A DNA stretch of 38,994 nucleotides from NCBI GenBank assembly GCA_966210725.1, contig CBIHLN010000019.1, positions 1 through 38,994 of the forward strand, in the 5' to 3' direction. Below are positions 15,210 to 23,802 of the stretch, piece by piece. The notes beneath the pieces are model-generated. The model searched no databases. It was not told the origin of the DNA and saw only the letters and a program-made list of their open reading frames with translations. The stretch comes from Lysobacter_C sp966210725 (lineage in GTDB: Bacteria; Pseudomonadota; Gammaproteobacteria; Xanthomonadales; Xanthomonadaceae). The position numbers and the translations under genes are program-made. The first letter of the stretch is position 1. Each line of letters starts with the position of its first letter.

Positions 15210-16432
15210 GCCAGCGTGTCGCTGCGTGCCGCGCCGAATCCGGCCGGGATGACGCCGAGCTCGCGGCCGATCCGGCCGAATGCATCGATCGCGCGGTCCA
15301 GCTGTTCGCGCGTATGCGCAGCCGACATCTGCGTGCGGATGCGCGCCTGCCCCTTGGGCACCACCGGAAAGAAGAACCCGATCGCGTAGATGCCTTCTTC
15401 CAGGAGGCGCTGCGCGAAGCGTTGCGCCAGCGGGGCGTCGTACAGCATCACCGGGACGATGGGGTGCTCGCCCGGCTTCAGGTCGAACCCGGCGGCGGTC
15501 ATGCGTTCGCGGAAATAGGCGGTGTTCTCCACCAGCTGCGCGCGCAGGTCGCCGGCGGACGCCAGCATTTCGAAGGCCTTGGTGCCGGCTGCCACCACGT
15601 GGGGCGGCAGCGAGTTGGAGAACAGGTAGGGACGCGAACGCTGGCGCAGCAGCTCGACCACGTCGGCACTGGCCGTCGTGAAACCGCCCAGCGCGCCGCC
15701 CATCGCCTTGCCCAGGGTGCCGGTGATGATGTCGATCTTCTCCAGCACGCCCTTGACCTCGGCCGACCCGCGCCCCGTGGCGCCGAGGAAACCGGTGGCA
15801 TGGCACTCGTCGATATGGACCAGCGCACCGTACTTCGCCGCCAGCTCGGTGATGCGATCCAGCGGCGCAATGAAGCCGTCCATCGAGAACACGCCATCGG
15901 TGGTGATCAGCTTGGTGCGCGCGCCGGCGGCGTCGGCGGCCTGCAGTTGCGCCTCCAGGTCGGCCATGTCGCAGTTGGCGTAGCGGAAGCGCTTGGCCTT
16001 GCACAGGCGCACGCCGTCGATGATCGAGGCGTGGTTGAGCGCATCGGAGATGATCGCGTCCTCCTCACCCAGCAGCGGCTCGAACAGGCCGCCGTTGGCG
16101 TCGAAGCACGCCGCGTACAGGATGGTGTCCTGCTTGCCGAAGAAGTCCGAGATCGTCTTCTCCAGTTGTTTATGCAGGTCCTGCGTGCCACAGATGAAGC
16201 GCACCGACGCCATGCCGAACCCGTGCGTATCGAGGGCATCCTTCGCGACGGCGATGATGTCCGGATGGTCGGCCAGGCCCAGGTAGTTGTTGGCGCAGAA
16301 GTTCAGCACCTTGCGGCCGTCTGCCAGCGTGATTTCCGAAGACTGCGGCGAGGTGATGATGCGCTCGGCCTTGAACAGCCCCTGCTCACGGATGGTGTCG
16401 AGTTCGTGCGCGTAACGGTCGGTCAGGGACAT
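15206..16432 (-). CDS. kbl: Glycine C-acetyltransferase (2-amino-3-ketobutyrate CoA ligase)
   Basis: This 408-residue PLP enzyme of the alpha-oxoamine synthase family cleaves 2-amino-3-ketobutyrate with CoA into glycine and acetyl-CoA, the second step of threonine catabolism. The Schiff-base lysine is K242 in TGTLGKAMGG; other marks are FCANNYLGLADHP, ASVRFICGTQDLHKQLE, the cofactor histidine in DALNHASIIDG and DECHATGFLG. Length is slightly above the roughly 398 of E. coli Kbl. It lies 75 bases downstream of tdh on the same strand, forming the usual threonine-to-glycine operon. The pairing with tdh separates it from the related BioF and HemA enzymes. Confidence 0.96.
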   Translation of the reverse strand: MSLTDRYAHELDTIREQGLFKAERIITSPQSSEITLADGRKVLNFCANNYLGLADHPDIIAVAKDALDTHGFGMASVRFICGTQDLHKQLEKTISDFFGKQDTILYAACFDANGGLFEPLLGEEDAIISDALNHASIIDGVRLCKAKRFRYANCDMADLEAQLQAADAAGARTKLITTDGVFSMDGFIAPLDRITELAAKYGALVHIDECHATGFLGATGRGSAEVKGVLEKIDIITGTLGKAMGGALGGFTTASADVVELLRQRSRPYLFSNSLPPHVVAAGTKAFEMLASAGDLRAQLVENTAYFRERMTAAGFDLKPGEHPIVPVMLYDAPLAQRFAQRLLEEGIYAIGFFFPVVPKGQARIRTQMSAAHTREQLDRAIDAFGRIGRELGVIPAGFGAARSDTLA

Positions 16433-16507
16433 GGCAGTTCCACAAGGGGTAGGAGGGGCTTCCGCGGCGGCCCGGCCGCTTCTGCGGGAGGCGGGGGCTG
16501 GTAACGG

Positions 16508-17560
16508 TCAGTTCCAGCTCAGGACGATCTTCCCGGACTTGCCTGCTTCCATCAGGTCGAAGCCCTGCTGGAACTCGTCCACGGGCAGCTGGTGTGTCAG
16601 CACCTTGCCCAGGGGGAACCCGCCCAGCACCAGCTGCGTCATCTTGTACCAGGTCTCGTACATGCGCCGGCCGTAGATGCCCTGCACGGTCAGGCCCTTG
16701 AAGATGATGCGGTCCCAGTCGATGCCCGCGCCCTTGGGCAGGATGCCCAGCAATGCGATCTTGCCGCCGTGGTACATGCAGTCGAGCATGTCGTTGAAGG
16801 CACGCGCGTTGCCGCTCATCTCCAGGCCGACGTCGAAGCCCTCCATGTGCAGGTCCTTCATGACGTCCTTGATCGACTGGTTGGCGACGTTGACCACGCG
16901 CGTCGCGCCCATGTCGGCGGCCAGCTTCAGCCGGTAGTCGTTGACGTCGGTGACCACGATGTTGCGCGCGCCGATGTGTTTGCAGATGCCGGCGGCGATG
17001 ATGCCGATCGGGCCGGCACCGGTGATCAGCACGTCCTCGCCGACCACGTCGAACTCCAGCGCGCAGTGCGCGGCGTTGCCGTACGGGTCGAAGAACGCGG
17101 CCAGCTCGCTGGGGATCTGGTCCGGGATCGGCCACAGGTTGGTGGCCGGCATCACCATGTACTCGGCGAAGGCGCCATTGCGGTTCACCCCGATGCCGAC
17201 CGTGTTGGGGCACAGGTGCTGCTTGCCGGCGCGGCAGTTGCGGCAATGGCCGCAGACAATGTGGCCCTCCGCCGACACGCGCTGGCCGATGCGGTAGCCC
17301 TTGACCTCCGTGCCCAGTTGCACGACGCGCCCGACGAACTCGTGGCCGATCACCAGCCCGGGCTTGATCGTGCGCTGGCTCCACTCGTCCCACAGGTAGA
17401 TGTGCAGGTCGGTGCCGCAGATCGCGGTCTTCTCCAGCTTGATCAGCACGTCGTTCGGGCCCGGCGTGGGCACCTCGACCTCCTCCATCCAGATGCCCTT
17501 GGCGGCTTCACGCTTGACCAGCGCGCGCATGCGGGTGGGGATGGTGTCGGTCTGGGTCAT
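16508..17560 (-). CDS. tdh: L-threonine 3-dehydrogenase
   Basis: This zinc alcohol dehydrogenase-family enzyme oxidises threonine to 2-amino-3-ketobutyrate with NAD, feeding Kbl. The catalytic zinc ligands include C48 in AICGTDLHIY and the histidine of VIGHEFVG; structural zinc cysteines are in CGHCRNCRAGKQHLC; the Rossmann motif is ITGAGPIGIIAAGI. From ATG 17560 the protein has 350 residues, about ten more than E. coli Tdh; an internal ATG at 17530 (MRALVKREAAKGIWM) would give the standard N-terminus. I keep 17560 because an aggaa precedes it. A TATAAT on the minus strand at 17606-17601 is a good -10 candidate. Confidence 0.95.
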   Translation of the reverse strand: MTQTDTIPTRMRALVKREAAKGIWMEEVEVPTPGPNDVLIKLEKTAICGTDLHIYLWDEWSQRTIKPGLVIGHEFVGRVVQLGTEVKGYRIGQRVSAEGHIVCGHCRNCRAGKQHLCPNTVGIGVNRNGAFAEYMVMPATNLWPIPDQIPSELAAFFDPYGNAAHCALEFDVVGEDVLITGAGPIGIIAAGICKHIGARNIVVTDVNDYRLKLAADMGATRVVNVANQSIKDVMKDLHMEGFDVGLEMSGNARAFNDMLDCMYHGGKIALLGILPKGAGIDWDRIIFKGLTVQGIYGRRMYETWYKMTQLVLGGFPLGKVLTHQLPVDEFQQGFDLMEAGKSGKIVLSWN

Positions 17561-17600
17561 GACGGTTCCTGCGAAAAATGGCCGGGAGGGCAGGCGGGCG

Positions 17601-17606
17601 ATTATA
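17601..17606 (-). promoter_or_regulatory. Putative -10 element for tdh-kbl
   Basis: TATAAT on the minus strand lies 40 bases before the tdh start at 17560. No -35 hexamer close to consensus was found. Confidence 0.5.
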
Positions 17607-17687
17607 CGGACCAGCCCCTGAAGGCATTGGCGAGGCGGCGCAGGCGCGGGCTAGACTCGGCCGGTTCACCGACCCAGGAGCGTATGC

Positions 17688-19847
17688 ATGCGATACACAG
17701 TGTTGGCCGCCGCGATGGCGCTGGCCGGAGTCACGGGAGGCGCGATGGCAGCCGAAGGCATGTGGGTACCGCAGCAGTTGCCTGAAATCGCCGGTCCGCT
17801 GAAGAAGGCCGGCCTGGAACTGTCGCCCGAGCAGTTGGCCGACCTGACCGGCGACCCGATGGGCGCCGTGGTGTCCCTCGGCGGCTGCACCGCCAGTTTC
17901 GTCTCGCCCCAGGGCCTGGTGGTGACCAACCACCACTGTGCATATGGCGCGATCCAGCTCAACTCCACGCCGGAGAAGAACCTGATCGACGTGGGCTTCA
18001 ACGCCGCGACGATGGCCGATGAAGTGACTGCCGGCCCGACCTCGCGCATCTATGCGCTGGATTCCATCGAGGACGTCACCGACCAGGTGCGCGCCGCCAT
18101 CGCCGGCGCGCCCGACGCGCTGGCCCGCACGGAGGCGCTGGAGAACCTCGAGAAGCAGCTGATCGCCCGCTGCGAGGCCGAAGACGGCTACCGCTGCCGC
18201 CTGTACAGCTTCGCCGGCGGCAACACCTACCGGCTGTTCCGCAACCTCGAGATCAAGGACGTGCGCCTGGTCTATGCGCCCCCGGGCAGCATCGGCAACT
18301 ACGGCGGCGAGATCGATAACTGGATGTGGCCGCGCCACACCGGCGACTTCTCGTTCTATCGCGCGTACGTCGGCAAGGACGGCAAGCCGGCCGCCTACGC
18401 CGAGGACAACGTGCCGTATCAGCCGAAGCACTGGCTGAAGCTCGCCGACCGCCCGCTGGGCGAAGGCGACTTCGTCATGGTGGCCGGCTACCCGGGCTCC
18501 ACCAGCCGTTACGCGCTGGCCGCGGACTTCGACCACACCGCGAACTGGGCCTACCCGGTGGTGGGCGGGCACTTCAAGAACCTCGTCGCGCTGGTGGAGG
18601 CCGAAGGGCGCCGCAACCCGGAGGTCGAGGTGAAGTACGCCAACACCATCCGCGGCTGGCAGAACGCCATGAAGAACTACGACGGCCAGCTGGAAGGCTT
18701 CCGTCGCATCGGCGCGGCCGAGACCAAGCGCAAGGACGAGGCCGCCGTGCTGGCCTGGCTGCGCCGGCAGGGGGCCGACGGGCAGGCCGCGCTGGAAGCC
18801 CACGCGCAGCTGGAAGCGCTCGGTGAGCTGGCTCGCCAGCACCGCGAGCGCGATCTGATCTTCGGCCAGCTGCGCAACACCGGTGTGCTGGGTGCCGCGT
18901 CGCAGCTGTACCGCCTGTCGATCGAGCGCGAGAAGCCGGACGCCCAGCGTGAATCCGGCTACCAGGACCGTGACCTGCCGTCGTTCGAAGGCAGCCTGCG
19001 CCAGATGGAGCGCCGCTACGAGCCGGGCATGGACCGCCAGCTGCAGGCCTACTGGCTGCGCGAGTACATCAAGCTGCCGGCCGACCAGCGCATTGCCGCG
19101 GTGGACGCATGGCTAGGCGGCAACGACGCGGCCGCGATCGAGGCCGCCTTGGACCGTCTGGCCAGAACCGAGCTGAAGGACAACGCCAAGCGCATCGCGC
19201 TGTTCAAGGCCGACCGCGACGCGTTCGAAGCCAGCCAGGACCCGGCGGTGCAGTTCGCGGTGGCCACCATGCCGACCGTCCTGCAGCTGGAGAAGGAAGC
19301 CAAGCTCCGCGCCGGCGACGCACTGGTGGCGCGTCCGGTCTACCTGCAGGCCGTGGCCGACCACAAGCGCAGCCAGGGCGGCTTTGTGTATCCGGATGCC
19401 AACTCGTCCCTGCGCATCACCTTCGGCAACGTGACCGGCTATACCAAGACCGACGGCAGCGAGCAGGTGCCGTTCACCCGGCTCGAGGAGGTCGCGGCGA
19501 AGGCGACCGGCGAGGAGCCGTTCAACGCCCCGCAGCCGCTGCTGGATGCCATCCAGGCCAAGCGGTACGGCGGCCTGGCCGACCCGGACCTGGGCACGGT
19601 GCCGGTCAACTTCCTGTCCAACCTGGACATCACCGGCGGCAACTCCGGCTCGCCGGTGTTGGACGCGCGGGGCAAGCTGGTCGGCCTGGCGTTCGACGGC
19701 AACTGGGAGTCGGTCAGCTCCAACTGGGTGTTCGACCCGGTGATGACGCGGATGATCTCCGTGGACCAGCGCTACATGCGCTGGATCATGCAGGAGGTCT
19801 TCCCGGCCCCGAACCTGCTGCAGGAGATGGACGTCGCCGCGCCCTGA
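17688..19847 (+). CDS. S46-family dipeptidyl-peptidase, DPP7/DAP BII type
   Basis: This 719-residue secreted serine exopeptidase releases dipeptides from peptide N-termini. After the signal peptide (MRYTVLAAAMALAGVTGGAMA) come the catalytic histidine H83 in TNHHC, aspartate D220 in WPRHTGDFSFYRA and serine S653 in TGGNSGSPV, the two halves of a chymotrypsin fold split by a large helical domain. G671 in AFDGNWES sits at the position that is glycine in DPP7-type and arginine in Asp/Glu-specific DPP11, so I infer a preference for hydrophobic P1 residues. The family was structurally characterised from Pseudoxanthomonas, a relative of the inferred host. A TAGACT at 17651-17656 may be a -10. The terminator is at 19873-19902. 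Confidence 0.95.
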   Translation: MRYTVLAAAMALAGVTGGAMAAEGMWVPQQLPEIAGPLKKAGLELSPEQLADLTGDPMGAVVSLGGCTASFVSPQGLVVTNHHCAYGAIQLNSTPEKNLIDVGFNAATMADEVTAGPTSRIYALDSIEDVTDQVRAAIAGAPDALARTEALENLEKQLIARCEAEDGYRCRLYSFAGGNTYRLFRNLEIKDVRLVYAPPGSIGNYGGEIDNWMWPRHTGDFSFYRAYVGKDGKPAAYAEDNVPYQPKHWLKLADRPLGEGDFVMVAGYPGSTSRYALAADFDHTANWAYPVVGGHFKNLVALVEAEGRRNPEVEVKYANTIRGWQNAMKNYDGQLEGFRRIGAAETKRKDEAAVLAWLRRQGADGQAALEAHAQLEALGELARQHRERDLIFGQLRNTGVLGAASQLYRLSIEREKPDAQRESGYQDRDLPSFEGSLRQMERRYEPGMDRQLQAYWLREYIKLPADQRIAAVDAWLGGNDAAAIEAALDRLARTELKDNAKRIALFKADRDAFEASQDPAVQFAVATMPTVLQLEKEAKLRAGDALVARPVYLQAVADHKRSQGGFVYPDANSSLRITFGNVTGYTKTDGSEQVPFTRLEEVAAKATGEEPFNAPQPLLDAIQAKRYGGLADPDLGTVPVNFLSNLDITGGNSGSPVLDARGKLVGLAFDGNWESVSSNWVFDPVMTRMISVDQRYMRWIMQEVFPAPNLLQEMDVAAP

Positions 19848-19872
19848 CCGCGCCGTACGTTGACGCACCACG

Positions 19873-19906
19873 ACGCCGGCCGGGTTTGTTCCCGGCCGGC
19901 GTTTTC
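19873..19906 (+). terminator. Rho-independent terminator of the S46 peptidase gene
   Basis: A perfect 12-bp stem (ACGCCGGCCGGG 19873-19884, CCCGGCCGGCGT 19891-19902, 6-base loop) is followed by tttc, 25 bases after the stop codon. Confidence 0.85.
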
Positions 19907-20088
19907 ATCTGGGCCGGGGATTGCTGCTAGTCTCCGGGCTGTCGCGGATTCCCATGCCAGCCGGCCCCGTTTCCCGACCCGCAGGTGCACCACCGCAATG
20001 ACCGCCCGCTCTCCATGCGGGCACCGCACAACCGCAGCGCCGGCTGGCAGGGCTCTTCCGCATCCTTCCCGATGACGAGGAACCTGCA

Positions 20089-21651
20089 ATGAAAGTACTG
20101 GCGTGCGATGGCATCCATGACGACGGCCTGGCCCTGTTCCGCGACGCGGGATGGGAGGTGGTCGTGTCCGATCCGATCAAGGAGCCCGCGGCATTGGCGA
20201 GCGCGCTGGACGGCGTCGATGCCGTGCTGGTGCGCTCGGCCACGCCGGTCACGGCGGAAGCCATTGCCGATGCGACGAAGCTTCGCGTGATCGGCCGCGC
20301 CGGCGCGGGCGTGGACACCATCGACGTGGATGCCGCCACTGCGCGCGGTATCGCGGTGATGAACGCGCCGGACGGCAACACGCTCGCCGCCGCCGAGCAC
20401 GCGATCTCGTTGCTGTTCGCGCTGGCGCGGCACATCCCGAAGGCCGATGCCGGCATGAAGGCCGGGCAGTGGCCCAAGGCGGGGCTGACCGGCTTCGAGC
20501 TGGAAGGCAAACGCCTGGGCGTGATCGGGCTGGGCCGGATCGGCGCGACCGTGGCGCGCAAGGCGCTGGGCATCGGCATGGACGTGGCGGCCTACGACCC
20601 GTTCCTGCCGCCGGCGGCCGCGGCCAAGGGCAGCGTTCCGCTCAAGTCGCTCGATGACCTGCTGGCGTGGGCCGACATCGTCACGCTGCACGTGCCGCGC
20701 ACCAAGGAGACGACCAACCTGCTGTCGGAGGCGCGCATGCGCGCGATGAAGCCGGGCGGCTACGTGGTCAACGCCGCGCGCGGCGGGCTGGTGGACGAGG
20801 CCGCGCTGCTCAAGCTGCTGGACGAAGGCCACCTCGCCGGGGCGGCGCTGGACACCTTCGTGACCGAGCCGCTGCAGGCCGACTCGCCACTGCGCGCCCA
20901 CCCCAAGCTGATCCTGACCCCGCACCTGGGCGCGTCGACGAGTGAAGCCCAGCAGGCGGTGAGTACGATCCTTGCCCGGCAGATCCTGGACTTCATCGAC
21001 ACCGGCGCGGTGGCCGGCTGCGTCAACCTGCCGCCGCTCACGGCCGAGGCCGCGCGCGAAGTCGGCCCGTGGATGCCGCTGATGTCGGCGCTGGGGCGGC
21101 TGGCCGCGCGCCTGGTGCCCGCGCCCACGCGCCTGCACATCACCTATGCCGGCCGCACCGATGCGCTGGATACCCGGCCGCTGACGCGCCTGCTGGTGGC
21201 GTCGCTGCTGGGCACGGCGTCGGGTCGGATCACGCCGGTGAACGCGCTGGCCGAAGCCGCGGGACGTGGCCTCACGGTTGCCGAGACCCTGGGCGGCGAC
21301 GGCGACGGCTTCGACCGCCTGCTGCGCATCCGTGTCGAGGGCGATGGTCGCAGCCGCGAAATCGAAGCCACGCTGCACCGCGGCCCGCGCGTGGTGCGGC
21401 TGGACGGCGTGGAGATCGAGTTCGACCCGCTGGCCAACGTCCTGCTCATGCGCAACGAGGACCGCCCCGGCATGATCGGCACGGTGGGTTCGAAGCTGGG
21501 CGCAGCCGGCGTCAACATCGTCAACTTTGCCCTCGGCGCCGCCGGCGACGGGCAGGCGAGGGCGGCGATCACCATCGACCGCGCCGTCGACGACGCCCAG
21601 CTCGCCGAGCTGCGCGCCACGCCGGGCGTGCTGTCGCTGCAGCAGATCTGA
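20089..21651 (+). CDS. serA: D-3-phosphoglycerate dehydrogenase, long form with ACT domain
   Basis: This 520-residue enzyme makes 3-phosphohydroxypyruvate, the first step of serine synthesis. It has the substrate domain (residues 1-100), the NAD Rossmann motif LGVIGLGRIGATVARKA, the active-site arginine in VVNAARGGLVDEAAL and histidine in LTPHLGASTSEAQ, an intervening ASB domain (about 320-440) and a C-terminal ACT domain (LLMRNEDRPGMIGTVGSKLG). This four-domain type I form differs from the shorter E. coli SerA; the ACT domain may bind serine for feedback control. The start at 20089 has gaggaac upstream. About 180 bases between the previous terminator and the gene hold a leader in which no known riboswitch was recognised. 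Confidence 0.95.
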   Translation: MKVLACDGIHDDGLALFRDAGWEVVVSDPIKEPAALASALDGVDAVLVRSATPVTAEAIADATKLRVIGRAGAGVDTIDVDAATARGIAVMNAPDGNTLAAAEHAISLLFALARHIPKADAGMKAGQWPKAGLTGFELEGKRLGVIGLGRIGATVARKALGIGMDVAAYDPFLPPAAAAKGSVPLKSLDDLLAWADIVTLHVPRTKETTNLLSEARMRAMKPGGYVVNAARGGLVDEAALLKLLDEGHLAGAALDTFVTEPLQADSPLRAHPKLILTPHLGASTSEAQQAVSTILARQILDFIDTGAVAGCVNLPPLTAEAAREVGPWMPLMSALGRLAARLVPAPTRLHITYAGRTDALDTRPLTRLLVASLLGTASGRITPVNALAEAAGRGLTVAETLGGDGDGFDRLLRIRVEGDGRSREIEATLHRGPRVVRLDGVEIEFDPLANVLLMRNEDRPGMIGTVGSKLGAAGVNIVNFALGAAGDGQARAAITIDRAVDDAQLAELRATPGVLSLQQI

Positions 21652-21663
21652 GCACTGCCCAGG

Positions 21664-21686
21664 GGACGCGGATCACGTCCGCGTCC
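21664..21686 (+). terminator. Hairpin after serA, probable terminator
   Basis: GGACGCGGA and TCCGCGTCC (9 bp, 5-base loop) start 12 bases after the serA stop and are followed by ttac, a poor T tract. A second pair, GGTCCGCC (21696-21703) and GGCGGACC (21733-21740), follows in the leader of the next gene. Confidence 0.5.
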
Positions 21687-21768
21687 TTACCCGACGGTCC
21701 GCCTGTTGGGCACGACACCGGTATGCCGGGCCGGCGGACCAGCGCTCCTCACACACCAAGGACCCTCT

Positions 21769-22410
21769 ATGAGACTGCTCCTCGCCCGCCATGGCGAAAC
21801 CCCGTGGAACGCCGAAGGCCGCTACCAGGGCCAGGAAGACATCGCCCTGTCGCCGGTCGGCGAAGCCCAGGCGCGCGCGCTGGGCGAGCGCCTGGCCGGG
21901 GTGGAGATCACCCGTGCCGTCGCGTCGCCGCTGGTGCGCGCCCGCAGCACCGCACAACTGGCCCTGGGTGACCGTGCCGACATGCTCGCCACCGATGCCG
22001 GCTTCATGGAGATCGCGCACGGCACGTGGGAAGGCCTGCTCGCGGCCGAGATCCATGACCGCGACCCCGACCGCCTGCGTGCCTGGCGGGAGGCGCCGCA
22101 CGAGGTGCTGATGCCGGAGGGCGAGTCGTTGCAGCACGTGCTCGACCGCGCATGGCCGGCGCTGGAACGGGCCGCAAACGGCCTGGGCGAGTCGGACACG
22201 CTGCTGGTGGTCGCCCACGACGCGGTCAACCGGGTGTTGCTGTGTCGCGTGCTGGGGCTGCCGCTGGCGCACCTGTGGCGGTTCCGGCAGGCGCCGACGA
22301 CGCTCAACCTGCTGGAAGGCCCGTCGGTGGACCGCCTCGACGTCGTCCGCCTCAACGACTGCGCCCACCACACGGCGCTGTTCGGCGAGGCCGTGCACCG
22401 CGCGCTGTAG
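21769..22410 (+). CDS. Histidine phosphatase-family protein, candidate phosphoserine phosphatase
   Basis: This 213-residue protein belongs to the phosphoglycerate-mutase-like histidine phosphatases. The phospho-accepting histidine is H8 in LLLARHGETPWN, the second histidine is H150 in VVAHDAVNR, and E81 in FMEIAHGTWEG is the likely general acid. ASPLVRARSTAQL supplies the conserved arginine. The family includes cofactor-dependent mutases, CobC and metal-independent phosphoserine phosphatase; the location 117 bases after serA makes the last an attractive, unproven guess. The start at 21769 follows caaggaccctct; the longer frame from 21706 lacks a ribosome site and family similarity. Confidence 0.85.
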   Translation: MRLLLARHGETPWNAEGRYQGQEDIALSPVGEAQARALGERLAGVEITRAVASPLVRARSTAQLALGDRADMLATDAGFMEIAHGTWEGLLAAEIHDRDPDRLRAWREAPHEVLMPEGESLQHVLDRAWPALERAANGLGESDTLLVVAHDAVNRVLLCRVLGLPLAHLWRFRQAPTTLNLLEGPSVDRLDVVRLNDCAHHTALFGEAVHRAL

Positions 22411-22463
22411 CGCTCTACGCGCCCGCACCTCACTTTCCGGCCGGCATCCCGCACACTTTGCGC

Positions 22464-23720
22464 ATGGACCTGACCCAGTGGCTCGAGTACATCGAGCGCC
22501 AGCACCCCAAATCCATCGACATGGGCCTGGACCGCGTGCGCGCGGTGGCCGGCGCGCTGGGCCTGACGCGGCCCGCGCCGCGCGTCATGACCGTGGGCGG
22601 CACCAACGGCAAGGGCTCGACCGTCGCCTTCATCGAGGCCATCGCGCGGACGGCCGGGTGGCGCGTCGGTGCCTACACGTCGCCGCACCTGCGGGCCTAC
22701 AACGAGCGGGTGCGGATCGAGGGCGTCGATCTCGATGATGCGTCGCTGGTGGCCGCGTTCGAGGCCATCGAAGCCGTCCGCGGCGACATCGCCCTGACTT
22801 ACTTCGAGTACGGCACGCTGGCAGCGCTGTGGTGCTTCGAGCGCACCCGGCTGGACCTGGCGATCCTCGAAGTGGGGCTGGGTGGGCGGCTGGACGCCAC
22901 CAACATCGTCGACCCGGACGTCGCCGTCATCACCACCGTCGACCTCGACCACCAGGACTACCTGGGCGACGACCGGGAAGCGATCGGCTTCGAGAAGGCG
23001 GGCATCGCGCGGGCCTGGAAGCCGCTGGTGCTGGGCGACGACGATCCGCCGTCGAGCGTATTGCGGCACGCCTACGCCATCGGCGCCTCGGCGGTGCGGA
23101 TCGGGTGCGACTTCTTCTTCGAGCCGACGGACGACGGCTGGTGCTGGCGTGAAGTGGGTTGCGAGTACGCATTGCCGCTACCGCGGTTGGCTGCACCGGT
23201 GCAACTGCGCAATGCCGCCGTGGCGATCGCCGCGCTGCGGGCACTGGACGCGCCGCTGGACGAAGCCGGCGTCGCCCGGGGCATCGCGGCCGCTCAGGTG
23301 GGCGGCAGGCTGCAGGCGTTCGACCGCGGGGGCGTGGCGGTGGTGGTGGACGTCGCGCACAACCCGCAGGCGGCGCGTGAACTGGCGCGCTGGCTGGCCG
23401 CGGCGCCCGCGGACGGCGCCACCCATGCCGTGTTCGCGGCGCTGGCCGACAAGGACGTGGCGGGCGTGGTCGAGGCGCTGGGGCCGGCGGTCGACCAGTG
23501 GCATCTCGCCGGACTGCCCGGGGCCGGCGATCGCGCGCAGGCGGCGGAGGCATTGGCGGCGCGTCTTGCCGGCACCGCGGCCGGCGGCGCACCGACGCAC
23601 GAGACGGTCGCCGATGCACTGGTGGCCGCGCGCGGCCGTGCCCGTCCCGGCGACAGGATCCTGGTGCTGGGCTCGTTCCACACCGCCGCCGCCGCACTGG
23701 ACTGGCTCGACCGCGACTGA
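22464..23720 (+). CDS. folC: Bifunctional folylpolyglutamate/dihydrofolate synthase
   Basis: This 418-residue Mur-ligase-family enzyme joins glutamate to dihydropteroate and adds further glutamates to reduced folates. The P-loop is GGTNGKGST (residues 45-53), followed by YTSPHLRAYNERVRI, the Mg site region TYFEYGTLAAL, GGRLDATNIV and DHQDYLG, and in the C-terminal domain VDVAHNPQAARELARWL. Length matches E. coli FolC (about 422). It heads the folC-dedD-cvpA-purF series, the same order as in E. coli. The start at 22464 has no strong Shine-Dalgarno. Confidence 0.96.
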   Translation: MDLTQWLEYIERQHPKSIDMGLDRVRAVAGALGLTRPAPRVMTVGGTNGKGSTVAFIEAIARTAGWRVGAYTSPHLRAYNERVRIEGVDLDDASLVAAFEAIEAVRGDIALTYFEYGTLAALWCFERTRLDLAILEVGLGGRLDATNIVDPDVAVITTVDLDHQDYLGDDREAIGFEKAGIARAWKPLVLGDDDPPSSVLRHAYAIGASAVRIGCDFFFEPTDDGWCWREVGCEYALPLPRLAAPVQLRNAAVAIAALRALDAPLDEAGVARGIAAAQVGGRLQAFDRGGVAVVVDVAHNPQAARELARWLAAAPADGATHAVFAALADKDVAGVVEALGPAVDQWHLAGLPGAGDRAQAAEALAARLAGTAAGGAPTHETVADALVAARGRARPGDRILVLGSFHTAAAALDWLDRD

Positions 23721-23760
23721 ACACGGGCGCCGTCGGGTCGGATGCGGCAGGACGCGGCGC

Positions 23761-23766
23761 TATAAT
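23761..23766 (+). promoter_or_regulatory. Putative -10 element upstream of dedD
   Basis: A perfect TATAAT lies between the folC stop and the dedD start, 36 bases before the ATG. It would allow dedD-cvpA-purF transcription independent of folC. No clear -35 was found. Confidence 0.5.
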
Positions 23767-23802
23767 CCGCGCGGCATTTCCGCCCGCGCCGCGCGAGACC
23801 CG

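Noticed and set aside
13887..16004. A 705-codon minus-strand frame across the secreted protein, pseudouridine synthase and kbl
   Set aside because: It crosses three better-supported genes in shadow frames and has no coherent domain.
19907..20088. Possible riboswitch in the serA leader
   Set aside because: Only small GC-rich inverted repeats are visible and no known glycine, SAM or SAH riboswitch core was recognised.
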